DNA of 64,000 nt from Streptomyces sp. NBC_01244 (GCF_035987325.1 NZ_CP108488.1:62001-126000); one strand, 5' to 3'. Numbered from the stretch's first letter, positions 8,564-18,600 are shown. The notes: a model not told the origin generated them from the sequence alone. Made by a program: numbers and translations.

Positions 8564-8774
8564 CTATCGCCGGACCCAGAACAAGAAGGCGGCGAGGTGG
8601 AGGGCGCAGTGATCGGGCCACGGGTTGGAGTTGGCGGCGTCGTCGATCGACTTGGTGCTGCTAGAGGACTTGAAGTGCGGCGCGGCGGCCGCCGGGGACG
8701 CCGTGACGAGGGGCGGCCCCGACAGCCACGGCCAGCACCGCCGCCGCCAAGCCTGGGTGCGTGAAGATCTTCAT
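8564..8774 (-). pseudogene. Frameshifted small secreted protein
   Basis: An ATG begins MKIFTHPGLAAAVLAVAVGA, a typical signal peptide start, but that frame soon ends. Moving one base allows a convincing continuation: an AXA-type cleavage region (LVTASPAAAAPHF), then a short mature part with DAANSNPWPDHCALHL and a stop. The single-base shift is either a real inactivating indel or a sequencing error. No family was recognised. Confidence 0.4.
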
Positions 8775-9478
8775 GCCCGCTCAAGACCCCCGAGCGCCCC
8801 AGTGACACGGACCGGTGGCAAAGCCGCATCCAAGGGGGTACTCCTCTCCGACGGATATCCGGACAAGACCAGGTCGGAGCCGGCCTACACGGCGAGCGTG
8901 GATGCGGCCTCGGTGCGGACGAGGACGTCGCGGCGGCGGTTGTCCCATCCCCGGATGACGAGCATGTCCGCCAGGGACGGGGCACGGTGAGGCCGGTTAC
9001 CGGGTCCTCGTCCAGGAGCCGCGACCACACGGCATGGGCGTGCGGGCTGCGCGTGCGGTGTCGGCCTTCGGCCGGACCTTGGCGGCCTGGCGCCGTAGGA
9101 CGGCGGCGATCAGGAGTTCCACCGTGGCGTGCAGGTCGGTGCGCTGGTAGAGGGTGAGCCATGCCCGGATCGTCAGTGCGTAAGAGCCGTCGCAGGACCA
9201 CACCGTCTACATCCACGTGCAGAGCTGCGACCTGCAGCGAGCACGCTGCCTGGCTGCGCGTACCGGACGCGAGATCCTCGGCGAACCGCTCTTCGCGGGA
9301 TAGCCCCGCCCGGCCCGATGGAACCACGGCCATGCGGACCGGACCGGACTGGAGCGGCGGCGACGGCGCCCGCCCGGGCCGTCGCATGGGCCGTCGTGCG
9401 CGACGCCGTGTGGGACGCCCCGACCGCGAACCCCGCCGCCGTCCTCACCATCGCCAACGGCCTCGCGTTGATCGCCGC
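8775..9478. other. No convincing gene
   Basis: The stretch between the small secreted remnant and the ABC transporter contains only low-quality frames on both strands. A short plus-strand frame near 9400-9500 ending in IANGLALIAAYLQ looks coding-like but has no supported beginning. Confidence 0.4.
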
Positions 9479-11341
9479 CTACCTCCAGGAATCCCCCTGA
9501 CGCGGTGAGGGGGGTGCGGGGCTCTCGTCGAGAAATCCGCCCGACTGGTGCTGCCACAGCTTCGCGTACGTGCCCCCGCAGGCCAGCAGATCGTGGTGCG
9601 TGCCCTGTTCGACGATGCGGCCGCGGTCGAGGACGATGAGCCGGTCCATGTGGGCCACCGTGCTCAGCCGGTGCGCGACCACGAGGGCGGTCCGCCCCTC
9701 CATGAGCTGCCACAGCGCCTCCTGTACGAGGACCTCGCTCTCGGAGTCCAGGGCGCTGGTCGCCTCGTCCAGCAACAGGATCGGCGCGTCGCGCAGGATC
9801 GCCCGGGCCAACGCGACCCTCTGGCGCTGCCCGCCGGACAGCTTGACCCCGCGCTCGCCGACCATCGTGTCGAGGCCGTCGGGCAGCGCGTCGGCGAACT
9901 CCGTGACGTGCGCCGCCTCGGCCGCGCGCCGGATCTCGGCCTCGGTGGCACCAGGCCGGGCGAACGCGATGTTCTCCCGCAGGGTTCGGTGGAACATCGC
10001 CGGGTCCTGCGGGACGTACGCCATCAGCTCGCGCAGATCGCGCTGTCGCAGCCTGCTGATGTCCCGGCCCCCGATCAGGATCCGGCCCGCGTCGATGTCC
10101 GTCATCCGCAGCAGCAGCCGGGTGAGTGTGGTTTTGCCGCCACCGGAGCGGCCCACCAGTCCGATCTTCGCCCCGCTGGGCACGTCCAGGTCGAGCCCCT
10201 CGAACAGCGGCTCCGCGCCCGCGTGGGCGAAGCCCACCTTTTCGAAGCGCACCTCGCCGGCCCGGTCCGGCTCCGGCACCGGCTCTGGGGAGTGTGGGTC
10301 GCGTACGGTCGCCGGCGTCAGCAGCAGCTGCGTGAACTGCGCGGCCTCCGTCATCGAGCTCTCCAGGCGGCGGTAGATCTGGTTGAACTCGAACATGATC
10401 CGGGTGGCGTTGGAGAAGTACGTGAACGCGACCACGACCGCCTCCACCCCGTGCCCGCTTCCGCCCACACCCCCGCCGCCGCTCCCGGCGATCGTGACGG
10501 CGATCAGCAGGCCCAGCGCGTTGGTCACGACGGACATCGGTGCGACCAGGGTGTCGATCCGCAGGTTGCCGTAGTCCCACGACCGCAGCGTGAGCGCCCG
10601 CGACTGCGCGACCCGGGACCGGTGCTCGGCCGCCTCGCGCTCCTCCGCGGCGAACGCGCGCACCGTGTCCATGTTCATCAGACTGTCGGAGACGTGCCCC
10701 GACACCCGCGCGATCGCCTCCTCGCGCCGGGCGACGAGCGCCTGGCGGCGCCGGATCAGGGGCAGTACGCACACCCCCGTCACCGCGAGCATCGCCAGGA
10801 GTGCCACGACGAGCAGCGGTTCGTAGCGCCAGAGCACCACCGAACCGAACAGCAGCGGTACGAACCGGCCCACGACCGAGAAGGTCAGCGCGTCGACGAA
10901 CTCTTCGAAGCGGGAGGCGAAGCTCAGCACCCGCTTGGTCAACGACCCGGCGAAGTTGTCGTGGAAGAACGCGGCATCCTTTGCGAACAGCTCGTCCATG
11001 CCGACGATGTACAGCCGCTCGATGCCGAGGGCGTCGAGCCGGTTCAGGCAGTGCAGTCCGAGGCGCCACGCCGCTTCCGAGAGCAGCAGGACACCGGCGA
11101 AGCCCAGGACGTACGGGAGGCAGGCGCCGAGGCCGAGCGCGGCGCCGCCCGCGATGCGCCCGACCAGCTTCGCGACGACCAGCGGGGCGATGTAGTTGAT
11201 GCCGATGTTGCCGAGGGCTGGCATCAGCATGGCGGGCGCGGTCAGCCAACGCAGCCGCGCCAACTCCCGCCCGTAGTAGCGGAGTGCGAGGACCACCGGC
11301 CCTCTGCCTGGCGGACCCTCTCGTTCCAGAGACGCTTTCAT
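9479..11341 (-). CDS. ABC transporter, fused permease/ATPase (exporter type)
   Basis: The product is about 620 residues with the layout of a half-size ABC exporter: an N-terminal transmembrane domain of about six helices (residues 20-310) and a C-terminal nucleotide-binding domain. The ATPase motifs are complete: Walker A GRSGGGKTT, Q-loop AYVPQDPAMF, signature LSGGQRQRVALARAIL, Walker B ILLLDEATSALD and switch histidine in VVAHRLSTV. It probably works as a homodimer exporting a lipid, peptide or drug. A glycine-rich stretch (GSGGGGVGGSG) in the membrane part is unusual. I chose the ATG before KASLEREGPP; a GTG two codons upstream is possible. It has no operon partner. Confidence 0.92.
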   Translation of the reverse strand: MKASLEREGPPGRGPVVLALRYYGRELARLRWLTAPAMLMPALGNIGINYIAPLVVAKLVGRIAGGAALGLGACLPYVLGFAGVLLLSEAAWRLGLHCLNRLDALGIERLYIVGMDELFAKDAAFFHDNFAGSLTKRVLSFASRFEEFVDALTFSVVGRFVPLLFGSVVLWRYEPLLVVALLAMLAVTGVCVLPLIRRRQALVARREEAIARVSGHVSDSLMNMDTVRAFAAEEREAAEHRSRVAQSRALTLRSWDYGNLRIDTLVAPMSVVTNALGLLIAVTIAGSGGGGVGGSGHGVEAVVVAFTYFSNATRIMFEFNQIYRRLESSMTEAAQFTQLLLTPATVRDPHSPEPVPEPDRAGEVRFEKVGFAHAGAEPLFEGLDLDVPSGAKIGLVGRSGGGKTTLTRLLLRMTDIDAGRILIGGRDISRLRQRDLRELMAYVPQDPAMFHRTLRENIAFARPGATEAEIRRAAEAAHVTEFADALPDGLDTMVGERGVKLSGGQRQRVALARAILRDAPILLLDEATSALDSESEVLVQEALWQLMEGRTALVVAHRLSTVAHMDRLIVLDRGRIVEQGTHHDLLACGGTYAKLWQHQSGGFLDESPAPPSPRQGDSWR

Positions 11342-11544
11342 GGCCACCCTACGAATTCACTCGGTTACGGAGACGGCAGTCTCCCGCGCTGCCGTCCGCG
11401 CCGTCCAAGCGTTTTCCGTGTGGGTGACGACCGGCCCGTATCCGGCCGGCGACCGGGTCGCTATCCGCCCGGGAAGAACGTCACAGGCGGGGTCAGCGGG
11501 CCGCCCCGGCGCGTCCCGACGCCCCCCAGCCCGGAGTTGCTGTT

Positions 11545-12454
11545 CTGTCACGTCTGCGGGCGGGGCCGCAGCACGGATCAGTTCACGCCACCGCGGTGAC
11601 CTCCACCCAGCCGCGCGAGGTGGTCACCCGACTGGTGCCCACTGGGCAGTGGCGGCCGGGCGACGCGTACATCCTCGTCGTCATGGACACCGACTACGAC
11701 GTCACCCGCCTCGCCTGCGTCCTGGCCGATCTACCCGTCGAGCCGGTCGGCCGGCTGCGCTCGGACCGGGTCACGCTCCGGGTTGCCGGACCGCGTCGCT
11801 CCCCAGGAGGCGGACAGCCCCGCTGGCACGGCGGAATCCTCACCTTCTCCAAGCCTGAGTCCTGGCACACTCCTGACCAGGCCACGACGTGCGACACCAC
11901 CCACTGAGGCACGGCCGAGGGCCTCGCCTGGGACCGGATGCACCCCAGATTGCAGGCCCGTGGCCCTGGCTCGACCACTGCGACAAACCCCCTTTCATCC
12001 ACGGCACGTCGATCCGGCTGAAGGTCGAGTACCTACCTGCCCGGTGACCGCGAACCCCAAGCCGGTGCGCCTGTGGTCCTCGCGCACCGCCATGACCGGC
12101 CGGGACGTCCATGTCGACTGACGGGCGTTCCTCCGCAGATTCGATCTTCAGCACACCTTCCGGCTGTTCAAGCAGACCCCCGGCTGGGCCGTCCCCAAAG
12201 TCCGCGATCCGCACGCGGCCGACCTGTGGACCTGGGTGGTCGTCGCCGCCCACACCCAACTCAGCCTCGTCCGGCCCCTCGCCGAGGACCTCCGCAGGCC
12301 CTGGGAACGGCCCGCCGAGCCGCGTTCACTCACCCCCGCCCGGGTCCGCCGAGGGTTCAGGAACCTGCACGCGCGGACGGGGATGCTGTCGCATAACTGC
12401 CGCCCGGTAGCGGTCAAAACCCTGTTCTGGCCTTGTGATCGAAGAGTTTACTGA
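11545..12454 (+). pseudogene. Degenerate DDE transposase
   Basis: Several plus-strand pieces in different frames together match the C-terminal two-thirds of a large actinomycete DDE transposase. They are ILVVMDTDYDVTRLACVLAD (near a catalytic aspartate), a middle part with RWHGGILTFSKPESW, LWSSRTAMTG, and then FDLQHTFRLFKQTPGW (the catalytic glutamate helix region), LAEDLRRPWERPAEP and LTPARVRRGFRNL. The N-terminal part with the first catalytic aspartate is missing and at least two frame changes and a stop interrupt the rest. No inverted repeats were identified. Confidence 0.75.
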
Positions 12455-12790
12455 GGTTGTTGACCGCGCCGAGGAATTTGATCTTCACGCACACCGACCT
12501 GATCCAGTAGACGACTGCTGGAACCGCCCCGCGCCCCTGGACGGGCGACCTGCAATCTTCTAGTAGTTGCCCTTTCACGAGTTGACGATCAGCGGGGGCA
12601 CCGCCTGCAGTAGCCGGACGGGCATCACGGGCCAGGATCGGGCAGCCGAGTTGGGCGCTTTCGGAGCTGGGGCGGCTCTGATGGAGCTGTCCTCGATGAG
12701 GATGCCGACCGGGAGCGTGTTCGAGGGTGTGCCAGCGGCCTTCCGTATCGTCTTCCGGTCGTCTCGGTCCGGTTTCCGGGTCCGGCGAAT
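12455..12790. other. No gene seen
   Basis: The interval between the transposase remnant and the amidohydrolase contains no frame with credible coding content. Confidence 0.4.
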
Positions 12791-14110
12791 TCAGAAGGAA
12801 TCGAGGTGGGCGTCCACGTCGGGGTAGCGGGTGACGGATGGCCGGTCGATGACCGTGCCTCGTGCGACGACCATCAGCGGGTCGGTGAATGCCCGGAATC
12901 CGTCGAGCGGGTTCGAGCCGAGGACGACCAGATCCGCGGCCTTACCGGGCTCGATCGAGCCCGTGACGTCGTCCAGGCCGAGGATCTTCGCGTTGGTCCT
13001 CGTAGCGGCATTCAGCGCCCGTGCCGGGGTGAGCCCGCCGTAGCGGACCACAAGATCCATCTCGCGCCAGGCGTTGTAGTGGGTGACAAAGGTGAGTGCC
13101 GAGTCGGTGCCCATGCCGATGCTGATCCCGTGCTCCTGGGCAGCCTGGATGCCCTGGATCATCTCCTCCAGGACCATCCCGGCGTTCGCCTTGACGGTGT
13201 CGTTGATGCCGGTGACCGCCTGATCTAGCTTCACCAGCGGAAGGCACGCCTGCAAGGTCGGAATGAGCGCCGACGTCCCCTTCAGCGAGCGCGGATTGTC
13301 CAGGAACAGGCCGATGATCTCTGAAGTCATTCCCGCGCCGTGCTCGATCGTGTCGGCACCGGCGCGCAGCGACGCGAGGATGCCCTCCTTGCTCTGGGCA
13401 TGCGCGGCGACGAGGACGCCGGCGTTGTGAGCCTCCTCGCAGATCGCCGTCATCTCCTCCTCAGTCATTTCCGGTCGCCCGGCCTGACCGATCGTGCGGG
13501 CATCGGTCACCCCGCCGGTGGCCGAGATCTTGATCGCCTTGACGCCGTGCCGCAGGTTGAGACGGGTGTTGCGACGGGCCTCCCAGGGCGAGTCCGCGAT
13601 CAAGGCGATCTGCGGAGCACCGTGGCCTCCAGTCACCGCGAGCAACGGCCCCGACGCGAGCATCCGGGGCCCGAGGTATCTGCCGCGGTCGATCTCATCC
13701 GCGACCGCGACGACCTCGTAGGCGACGTCACCCACTGTGCGAATCGTGGTCACACCCGAACGCAGCTGCGTCAGGACGTTGGTCTTCGTGCGCCGTTTGA
13801 AGAACCGCCTGCCGACCGGACTGTGCGAGAACAACGAGACCAGTCCCTGCGTGGACTCGTTCAGCAGGATCGCAGGAAGCGGTCTGCCGTCGGAGAACAG
13901 ATGGGCGTGCGCGTTGATCAGACCGGGGACGACGAAGCGTCCGGCCGTGTCGATGGCTCGGTATCCACCGGGTACGGGCGTCGTCGCAGTGGGCCCGACC
14001 TGCTCGATCTCTCCATCGGCGCCCACGACGATGGTCCTGTCCGGCAGCACGGTTCCCTCCGTGTCACCGGTGACGATCGTGGCATCGGTCAGAGCGAACC
14101 GTCCTGCCAT
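12791..14110 (-). CDS. Metal-dependent amidohydrolase (imidazolonepropionase/prolidase-like)
   Basis: The product has 439 residues and is a TIM-barrel amidohydrolase. The N-terminal metal motif is in VPGLINAHAHLF (near residue 65). Further barrel ligands follow in KAIKISATGG (possible carboxylated lysine), VAAHAQSKEG, DTIEHGAG and IGMGTDSAL, and the C-terminal beta-sandwich signature is GSIEPGKAADLVVL. This arrangement fits the Zn-dependent amidohydrolase group containing Xaa-Pro dipeptidases and imidazolonepropionase relatives; the substrate cannot be read from sequence. I chose the start MAGRFALTDATIV because AAGGAG lies just upstream and the family's first strand begins there. The enzyme is cytoplasmic and monocistronic. 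Confidence 0.88.
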   Translation of the reverse strand: MAGRFALTDATIVTGDTEGTVLPDRTIVVGADGEIEQVGPTATTPVPGGYRAIDTAGRFVVPGLINAHAHLFSDGRPLPAILLNESTQGLVSLFSHSPVGRRFFKRRTKTNVLTQLRSGVTTIRTVGDVAYEVVAVADEIDRGRYLGPRMLASGPLLAVTGGHGAPQIALIADSPWEARRNTRLNLRHGVKAIKISATGGVTDARTIGQAGRPEMTEEEMTAICEEAHNAGVLVAAHAQSKEGILASLRAGADTIEHGAGMTSEIIGLFLDNPRSLKGTSALIPTLQACLPLVKLDQAVTGINDTVKANAGMVLEEMIQGIQAAQEHGISIGMGTDSALTFVTHYNAWREMDLVVRYGGLTPARALNAATRTNAKILGLDDVTGSIEPGKAADLVVLGSNPLDGFRAFTDPLMVVARGTVIDRPSVTRYPDVDAHLDSF

Positions 14111-14349
14111 GATCAAGCTCCTTGCGACGAGGTTGAACGCATCCGACCGGCCGCCTGCCTGATGGGGAGGCGCTGGACCAGTCGACCTCAGTTTGCAGCC
14201 GCCCGCCATCGCAAGAGGCTCTCGTGCCGACCGGTTGCACCACCGGGACCAGCCGGGCGCCATGCGACCGCGCCTGGGCCGCCCCCAGCCTCGGCGGCCC
14301 CTAACGCCCTGCGCCGTCCTTGACCCGCTCGCCCGCGCACATCGGCGGG

Positions 14350-15663
14350 TCAGGGTCCTGCGGGGGCGGAATGCCGGAGCACCTCCAGCACCTGCGAGGC
14401 GATCGCGCTTTCGTTCTGCTCGAACGCAGCGCCCGTCAGCTGGTTCGGGTCGGAGGGCAGCCCTGTGAGCACGGGCGTGTGCAGGTGGCCGCCGGGCAGC
14501 CGGGGGCTCAGTTCCGTCCGGAGCCGGTTGGAGCGGTAGGCGACCTCGTTGGAGAGGTATCCCCCGCCTCCGCCCGCAACGGCACGGGAGCCGGGGGTCG
14601 GCCCGTCCGCGCGATCCTCGGGACTGTCCTGACCTGCAGGTATCTCACTGACCTCGGTGTTCAGCAGCACCGCGTACGGGCTCTGCACGGCCGTCATGGC
14701 GTCGGTGGGGAGGGTGGTCCGCAGGAACTCCGCTCCCGGACCGAGGCCCGGCGCCGTGACGGGGTGTGCGTACGTACCCCCCGAAAGCGCGTCGGCATTG
14801 TCCGGATACGGGTCGGCCGAGCGGGCGCGCCCCGCCCAGGCCTCCAGCGTGAAGATCCCGGGGTAGCCCTGGCTGATGCTGGTGATCATGTCGGCGGCGC
14901 GGGGACCCGCAGCGAGACGGGGACCGTACGCACGCTCTACGATCCCGGCGTCGAACGCGGCGTAGCGCACGGGCAGGACCACGGCCCGGATCTCCACGGG
15001 GGTGCCGTCGGCGAGCGTGAGGCGGCGTCCGTTGAGCTGGAGGACCGCGGAGCCGGAGGGGTTGGCCCGGCGCAGTTCGGTGTCCAGGCCGAAGGGGTCG
15101 AATCCGCTGACGAACAGGCGCCGCACGCCCGGGGTGCCGCGGAAGTCGTTGGTGGTCAGCCCCCGCGAGGCGTCCTCGAAGCGGGAGCGCAGGGCTGGCC
15201 GGTCGACCGGGAACCCCGGATTCCAGTCCGCCAGTTGGACGGTCATCCGCAGCCGGGTCCAGTACAGCGGGCGGTCGTCTCCTGCTGCCAGGTCCCCGCC
15301 GGCGCGGCGCCCTTGCGCCCGGTTCACGGCGGCCTGCCACAGCGCCTCGCCCCAGGCGTCGAGGAGCCGGCCCGCCTCGGTGGCGTCGCGCGCGGAGCAG
15401 AGCGCGGCCGGGAAGCGGCGCACGAACTCGCCGAACGCGGCCCGCTCCGCGAAGGCGGCGGTCCGCGGATCGGCGAGGCGCGCCTGCTCGGGGTCACGGA
15501 CGGTGGAGGGGTGGGCCGAAGGCTCGGCGGGGGCACCGGTGGTGGGCGAGGCGGCCTCGACCCCGCAGGTTGGCGGGGCCGCGGCGTGCGCGCCCGTGGG
15601 AGGCAGGACCGCGGTGACGCCGAGCAGGGCGGCGATGAGGGCCGCACGGTGGAGAATCTTCAT
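14350..15663 (-). CDS. Secreted pyroglutamyl-peptidase-I-like protein with Ser in place of the catalytic Cys
   Basis: The product has 437 residues. A signal peptide (residues 1-30, KILHRAALIAALLGVTAVLP) precedes about 150 unrecognised residues and then a C15 peptidase-like domain with FVSGFDPFGLD and NPSGSAVLQLNG (compare TGFEPFG...NPS). The segment aligned to the family's active-site motif YxCN reads YLSNEVAY, so serine (about residue 371) replaces the nucleophilic cysteine. A likely counterpart of the catalytic histidine follows in GGHLHTP. The protein may be a non-canonical hydrolase or a binding protein. The ATG before KILHR gives the complete signal peptide; a longer frame lacks one. Confidence 0.75.
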   Translation of the reverse strand: MKILHRAALIAALLGVTAVLPPTGAHAAAPPTCGVEAASPTTGAPAEPSAHPSTVRDPEQARLADPRTAAFAERAAFGEFVRRFPAALCSARDATEAGRLLDAWGEALWQAAVNRAQGRRAGGDLAAGDDRPLYWTRLRMTVQLADWNPGFPVDRPALRSRFEDASRGLTTNDFRGTPGVRRLFVSGFDPFGLDTELRRANPSGSAVLQLNGRRLTLADGTPVEIRAVVLPVRYAAFDAGIVERAYGPRLAAGPRAADMITSISQGYPGIFTLEAWAGRARSADPYPDNADALSGGTYAHPVTAPGLGPGAEFLRTTLPTDAMTAVQSPYAVLLNTEVSEIPAGQDSPEDRADGPTPGSRAVAGGGGGYLSNEVAYRSNRLRTELSPRLPGGHLHTPVLTGLPSDPNQLTGAAFEQNESAIASQVLEVLRHSAPAGP

Positions 15664-15868
15664 GCCATGTGACATTACGTAGAAGGGGAGTTGGTAGGGC
15701 AGACCCTTTTGAGGCAAGCATCGGACATGACAAACCGGTGCTCGACACGGAGCCGTGGCCGGGCCCGCACAGCCGCGCCGCCCGTGGCGGAATCAAGGAC
15801 GTTCGTGGGCCTGCTCGCCGGTGCCGGGCCGGCCGATGCCGCGCGGACGGCGGTGTCAGGGGCGGGAC

Positions 15869-16750
15869 CTACCAGTGGGTGAGATCGAATACCTCCGCGC
15901 GGTAGGGGGCGGTCTCGTCCGACGGGTTGTACTGCAGTTGGTCGTTGGCGATGAGGCTGGGGAGTGCCGCCGACAGGCCTGTGAGGGCGGAGATCGGCGT
16001 GCCGTCGCGGTCGCGCAGGTGGACGTCGAGGCCGACGGTGTCGGGCAGGCCGCTGCCGGTGAGGTACAGGCGGGCGCGTTCGTCGGGGAGGAGGAACCCC
16101 AGCAGGACGAGGCCGTCCTGGTTGTCGGTGTCCGCGCTCGGCGCGATGCCGGTGGCTGCCGCGTGGAGGGCGTCCGTGAGGTTGAGTTCCGCGGCGTGGG
16201 CGTCCAGGAGCAGTCGCACTGTTTCCGCCGGCACCACGGGGACGCCGGGGCCGTCCGTGGCGCCGGGGCGGTCGGCCGGGGCGTGCCGTACGAGCCGGCG
16301 TACGGTGGCCGGCAGCTCGGCGGCGGGGATCTCGTTCCCGTCCGGGTCCAAGAGAGGGACGTCGTACGCCGTCAACGCGGTCGGGGCGGCGCCGTCCCCT
16401 ACGACGACACGGACGAGGTCCCGGTGATGCCGCAGCGGCAGGACACCCCTGACCACGGGGCCACCACCAAGCGGTGTGGCCGTCAGGCGGAGCAGGGCCC
16501 GGGTGGCCGCGGCCTGTCTCTGTGTCGCTACGTCGGGCGAGGAGGGGGAACCGGGGGGGTGGCGTGCTCAACCTTCGGACCGTGCAGAGCCCGCCCCGAA
16601 TTCCGCGGCGTAGGCCTCGTCGGACATCACGACGAGGCCGTCCCCCGGCGTTGCCGGCGGGTGAGGGGCGGCGGGCGAAGCCGCAGCGGCCGACAGAAGT
16701 ACGGCTGCGGCGGCGCCGACGTAGACGGCAGCACGGATGCGAAATGGCAC
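15869..16750 (-). pseudogene. Secreted protein gene interrupted by an in-frame TGA
   Basis: Two adjacent minus-strand open stretches lie in the same frame and are separated by one TGA at 16568-16570. The upstream stretch starts at a GTG after AGGAGAG and encodes a signal peptide (FRIRAAVYVGAAAAVLLSAA) plus the start of a mature protein. The downstream stretch, about 230 codons, has good codon bias throughout (ATRALLRLTATPLGGGP, then LLDPDGNEIPAAELP, ending AEVFDLTHW) but no good start of its own. The simplest reading is one exported protein of about 290 residues split by a nonsense codon; readthrough or separate translation are alternatives. No family was recognised. Confidence 0.5.
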
Positions 16751-17612
16751 GTCGCTCTCCTCGAACATGCCCGGTCCTCCGCAGGACACGGGGTCGATCA
16801 AAGGATGGGGCAAACTCCGCGTGCGGGGATGAGGACGCCCGGGAAGTTCACCCGTGTTGGCTCCAGGAGTGTGTTCTCAGTGGTCGAGGCAGAGGCAGAG
16901 GCAGGCGAGGGCCCGGGCGCGGTGCGGGCCCTCGCGCCGGGTGCCCGCCCCGGAGTTCGGCCCTGCCGGCCCCTCGCGGACCACATCGACCTGGTTACCT
17001 CACAAGGCCGCGCTCCACTTGGCGCGGGCAGGTGGAACGGCAGGGGCGTCGCGTACGAGCGCCTGCCATTGGTTTCGGCCAAGGTGTCCTCCCAGCCGTG
17101 CGCACAGTTCATCGAGGAGCACTTCCGGCTTGAGAGGGGGACCGGGCCCCGGTGGGCGGCCTGGGCGAGCCAGCGGCACTGGTCGGGCGTCCGCAGCTCA
17201 CGCCCAGGTAGCCCGGCGGCGAGGTTCCCGCCGCGCTGGAACTGCAGGGATCTGGCGGTGTCGGCCGGTAGGAGACCGGGCCCGCCCGCGGCCTCCGGGG
17301 TTTCGAGCCAGCGGTAGAAGGGCCGTACGGCGCCGACAGCGGCATCGCGCGAGCGTGCAGCGCCGGCGTAGCCGACGGCCTACTTCTGCAGGGCCGTCGG
17401 GGTGGAGCGGAGATAGCGGTCGGGGTCCAGGATGCTGTCCCCATGGGGCCGCATCCGACGGTGAGCCAGTGCAGGACCGCCGGCCGGTAGTGCTCGGGGG
17501 CCTGGTAGCCGAAGTAGCCGCTCGCCTAGCAGTTCGACCCTGCCAGCCACTGACACTCGAAGCACCGAGGGCCTGCCGCGCAGGGGAGCACCTTGGCGGC
17601 AGGCTCCACCGG
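16751..17612. other. No intact gene; possible decayed minus-strand sequence
   Basis: Minus-strand fragments with moderate coding character (SGYFGYQAPEHYRPAVLHWL near 17,500, LRTPDQCRWLAQAAHRGP near 17,170) are split between frames and stops. I could not assign a family. Confidence 0.4.
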
Positions 17613-18068
17613 TTAAGTCGCCTTCGGCCAGAAGTCGATCGTGTACCGCTCCACTCCGTGCGCAGTGCCTTCGGTACGGGTCACCCTCTCGACCTCGGCT
17701 CTGCCCGCGCAGCTCACGCGGACCCGCCACAGGGCGGCACGGCCCAGTCGGATCAGTTGATCGGAGCGGCCGGTTCCCCACACCGCCACGTCGCCCGTGA
17801 CGGACTCGAAGTCCACCTCGGCCTGCTCGTCCCAGTCGGCGGCCTCCACCTCGGGCTCGCTGTCCCAGACTCGTGCGATCACCGCGGCGGTGTGCGTGTG
17901 CCCTGCGCTGAACAGGTCGAAGCGCCGCACGTGCGGCTGGAGGAACACCCCCCACTCAAAGCCGTCGGGATACGGTACGGGCACCAGATTGTCGTCCGAT
18001 TCCTGGAACCCGAACGACCTGAACGCGACCTCGGCATCCAACTTCTGTTGCCCCACCAACGTGGCCAT
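17613..18068 (-). CDS. Hypothetical protein, 151 residues
   Basis: The start is well supported by GGAGGAG a few bases before the ATG of MATLVGQQKLDAEVAFRSFG. The protein is acidic and soluble, with a beta-rich composition and aromatic-rich segments (VPYPDGFEWGVFLQPHVRRF and a closing YTIDFWP). No catalytic motif or membrane segment is visible. The size, acidity and isolated position in an island rich in orphan proteins are reminiscent of toxin-immunity proteins, but this is only context. A 9-bp tandem repeat lies just upstream of the start. Confidence 0.65.
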   Translation of the reverse strand: MATLVGQQKLDAEVAFRSFGFQESDDNLVPVPYPDGFEWGVFLQPHVRRFDLFSAGHTHTAAVIARVWDSEPEVEAADWDEQAEVDFESVTGDVAVWGTGRSDQLIRLGRAALWRVRVSCAGRAEVERVTRTEGTAHGVERYTIDFWPKAT

Positions 18069-18085
18069 AGCTCCTCCAGCCCTGA

Positions 18086-18128
18086 GCCCCACAGGCCCCA
18101 CAGGCCCCACAGGCCCCACAGGCCCCAC
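18086..18128. repeat. Tandem 9-bp repeat (GCCCCACAG, 4.8 copies)
   Basis: GCCCCACAG occurs four times in a row, followed by GCCCCAC, immediately upstream of the gene starting at 18068. Translated on the minus strand it would read as GPV triplets, but the ribosome-binding site lies downstream of it, so it is more likely leader DNA prone to slippage. Confidence 0.9.
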
Positions 18129-18304
18129 CGTGACGGTAGTACAGGCCGGCATCGAGCCGATCGGGTTGGGAATCTCATCAGTAACAGACTTGGCCCACCA
18201 CTTCCCAGCCCGCGCTGTACCAAGGGCCGGAACCCAAAGGTGCGGCGCGAGGCGGGGCCCTGCGCACTCGGGCGAGTGGGTGGGCTGGAGTCTGCTGCAT
18301 ACAA

Positions 18305-18600
18305 CTTGATCGCCGGGCACGCCTCATGCCCGTCCTGGCGGCCGCGTTCGCGGGCGGGCGCCTGCCCTTCCAGGTACTTCTCGCGGATGTACTCGCGTTC
18401 GGACTCGGCCATGCCGGCGAAGAACGCGAAGAGGGCGGCGCCGTGTCCGGACGGGTCGTAGACCCCTTGGAGGGGGCCGGTGAGGAGTTCGAGCCGGATG
18501 TCGTGGTGGCGCAGGTCCTCGGCGATGGCCAGAAGCTCGGCGGCGCGGCCTGCCCGGCGCTTCGCAGGCAGCCTTTGTGCGCTGTCGGGCCTGGCGGACA
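18305..18600 (-). pseudogene. Serine recombinase (resolvase) catalytic-domain fragment
   Basis: About 80 residues match the C-terminal half of a resolvase catalytic domain: AAELLAIAEDLRHHDIRLEL, LTGPLQGVYDPSGHG and AALFAFFAGMAESEREYIRE, the last being the family's long E-helix. The catalytic serine region and the DNA-binding tail are missing. This pattern belongs to the Streptomyces recombinases with an N-terminal zinc-ribbon-like domain, a piece of which lies at 29745-30011, on the far side of the NTPase and GHKL genes. Confidence 0.75.

Noticed and set aside
9548..11599. Long plus-strand open frame across the ABC transporter
   Set aside because: It is antisense to a complete ABC exporter with all ATPase motifs; its composition (His/Arg/Gln-rich) is typical of shadow frames.
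18086..18128. A collagen-like GPV repeat protein
   Set aside because: The repeat lies upstream of a well-placed ribosome-binding site and ATG; it is more likely untranslated leader DNA.
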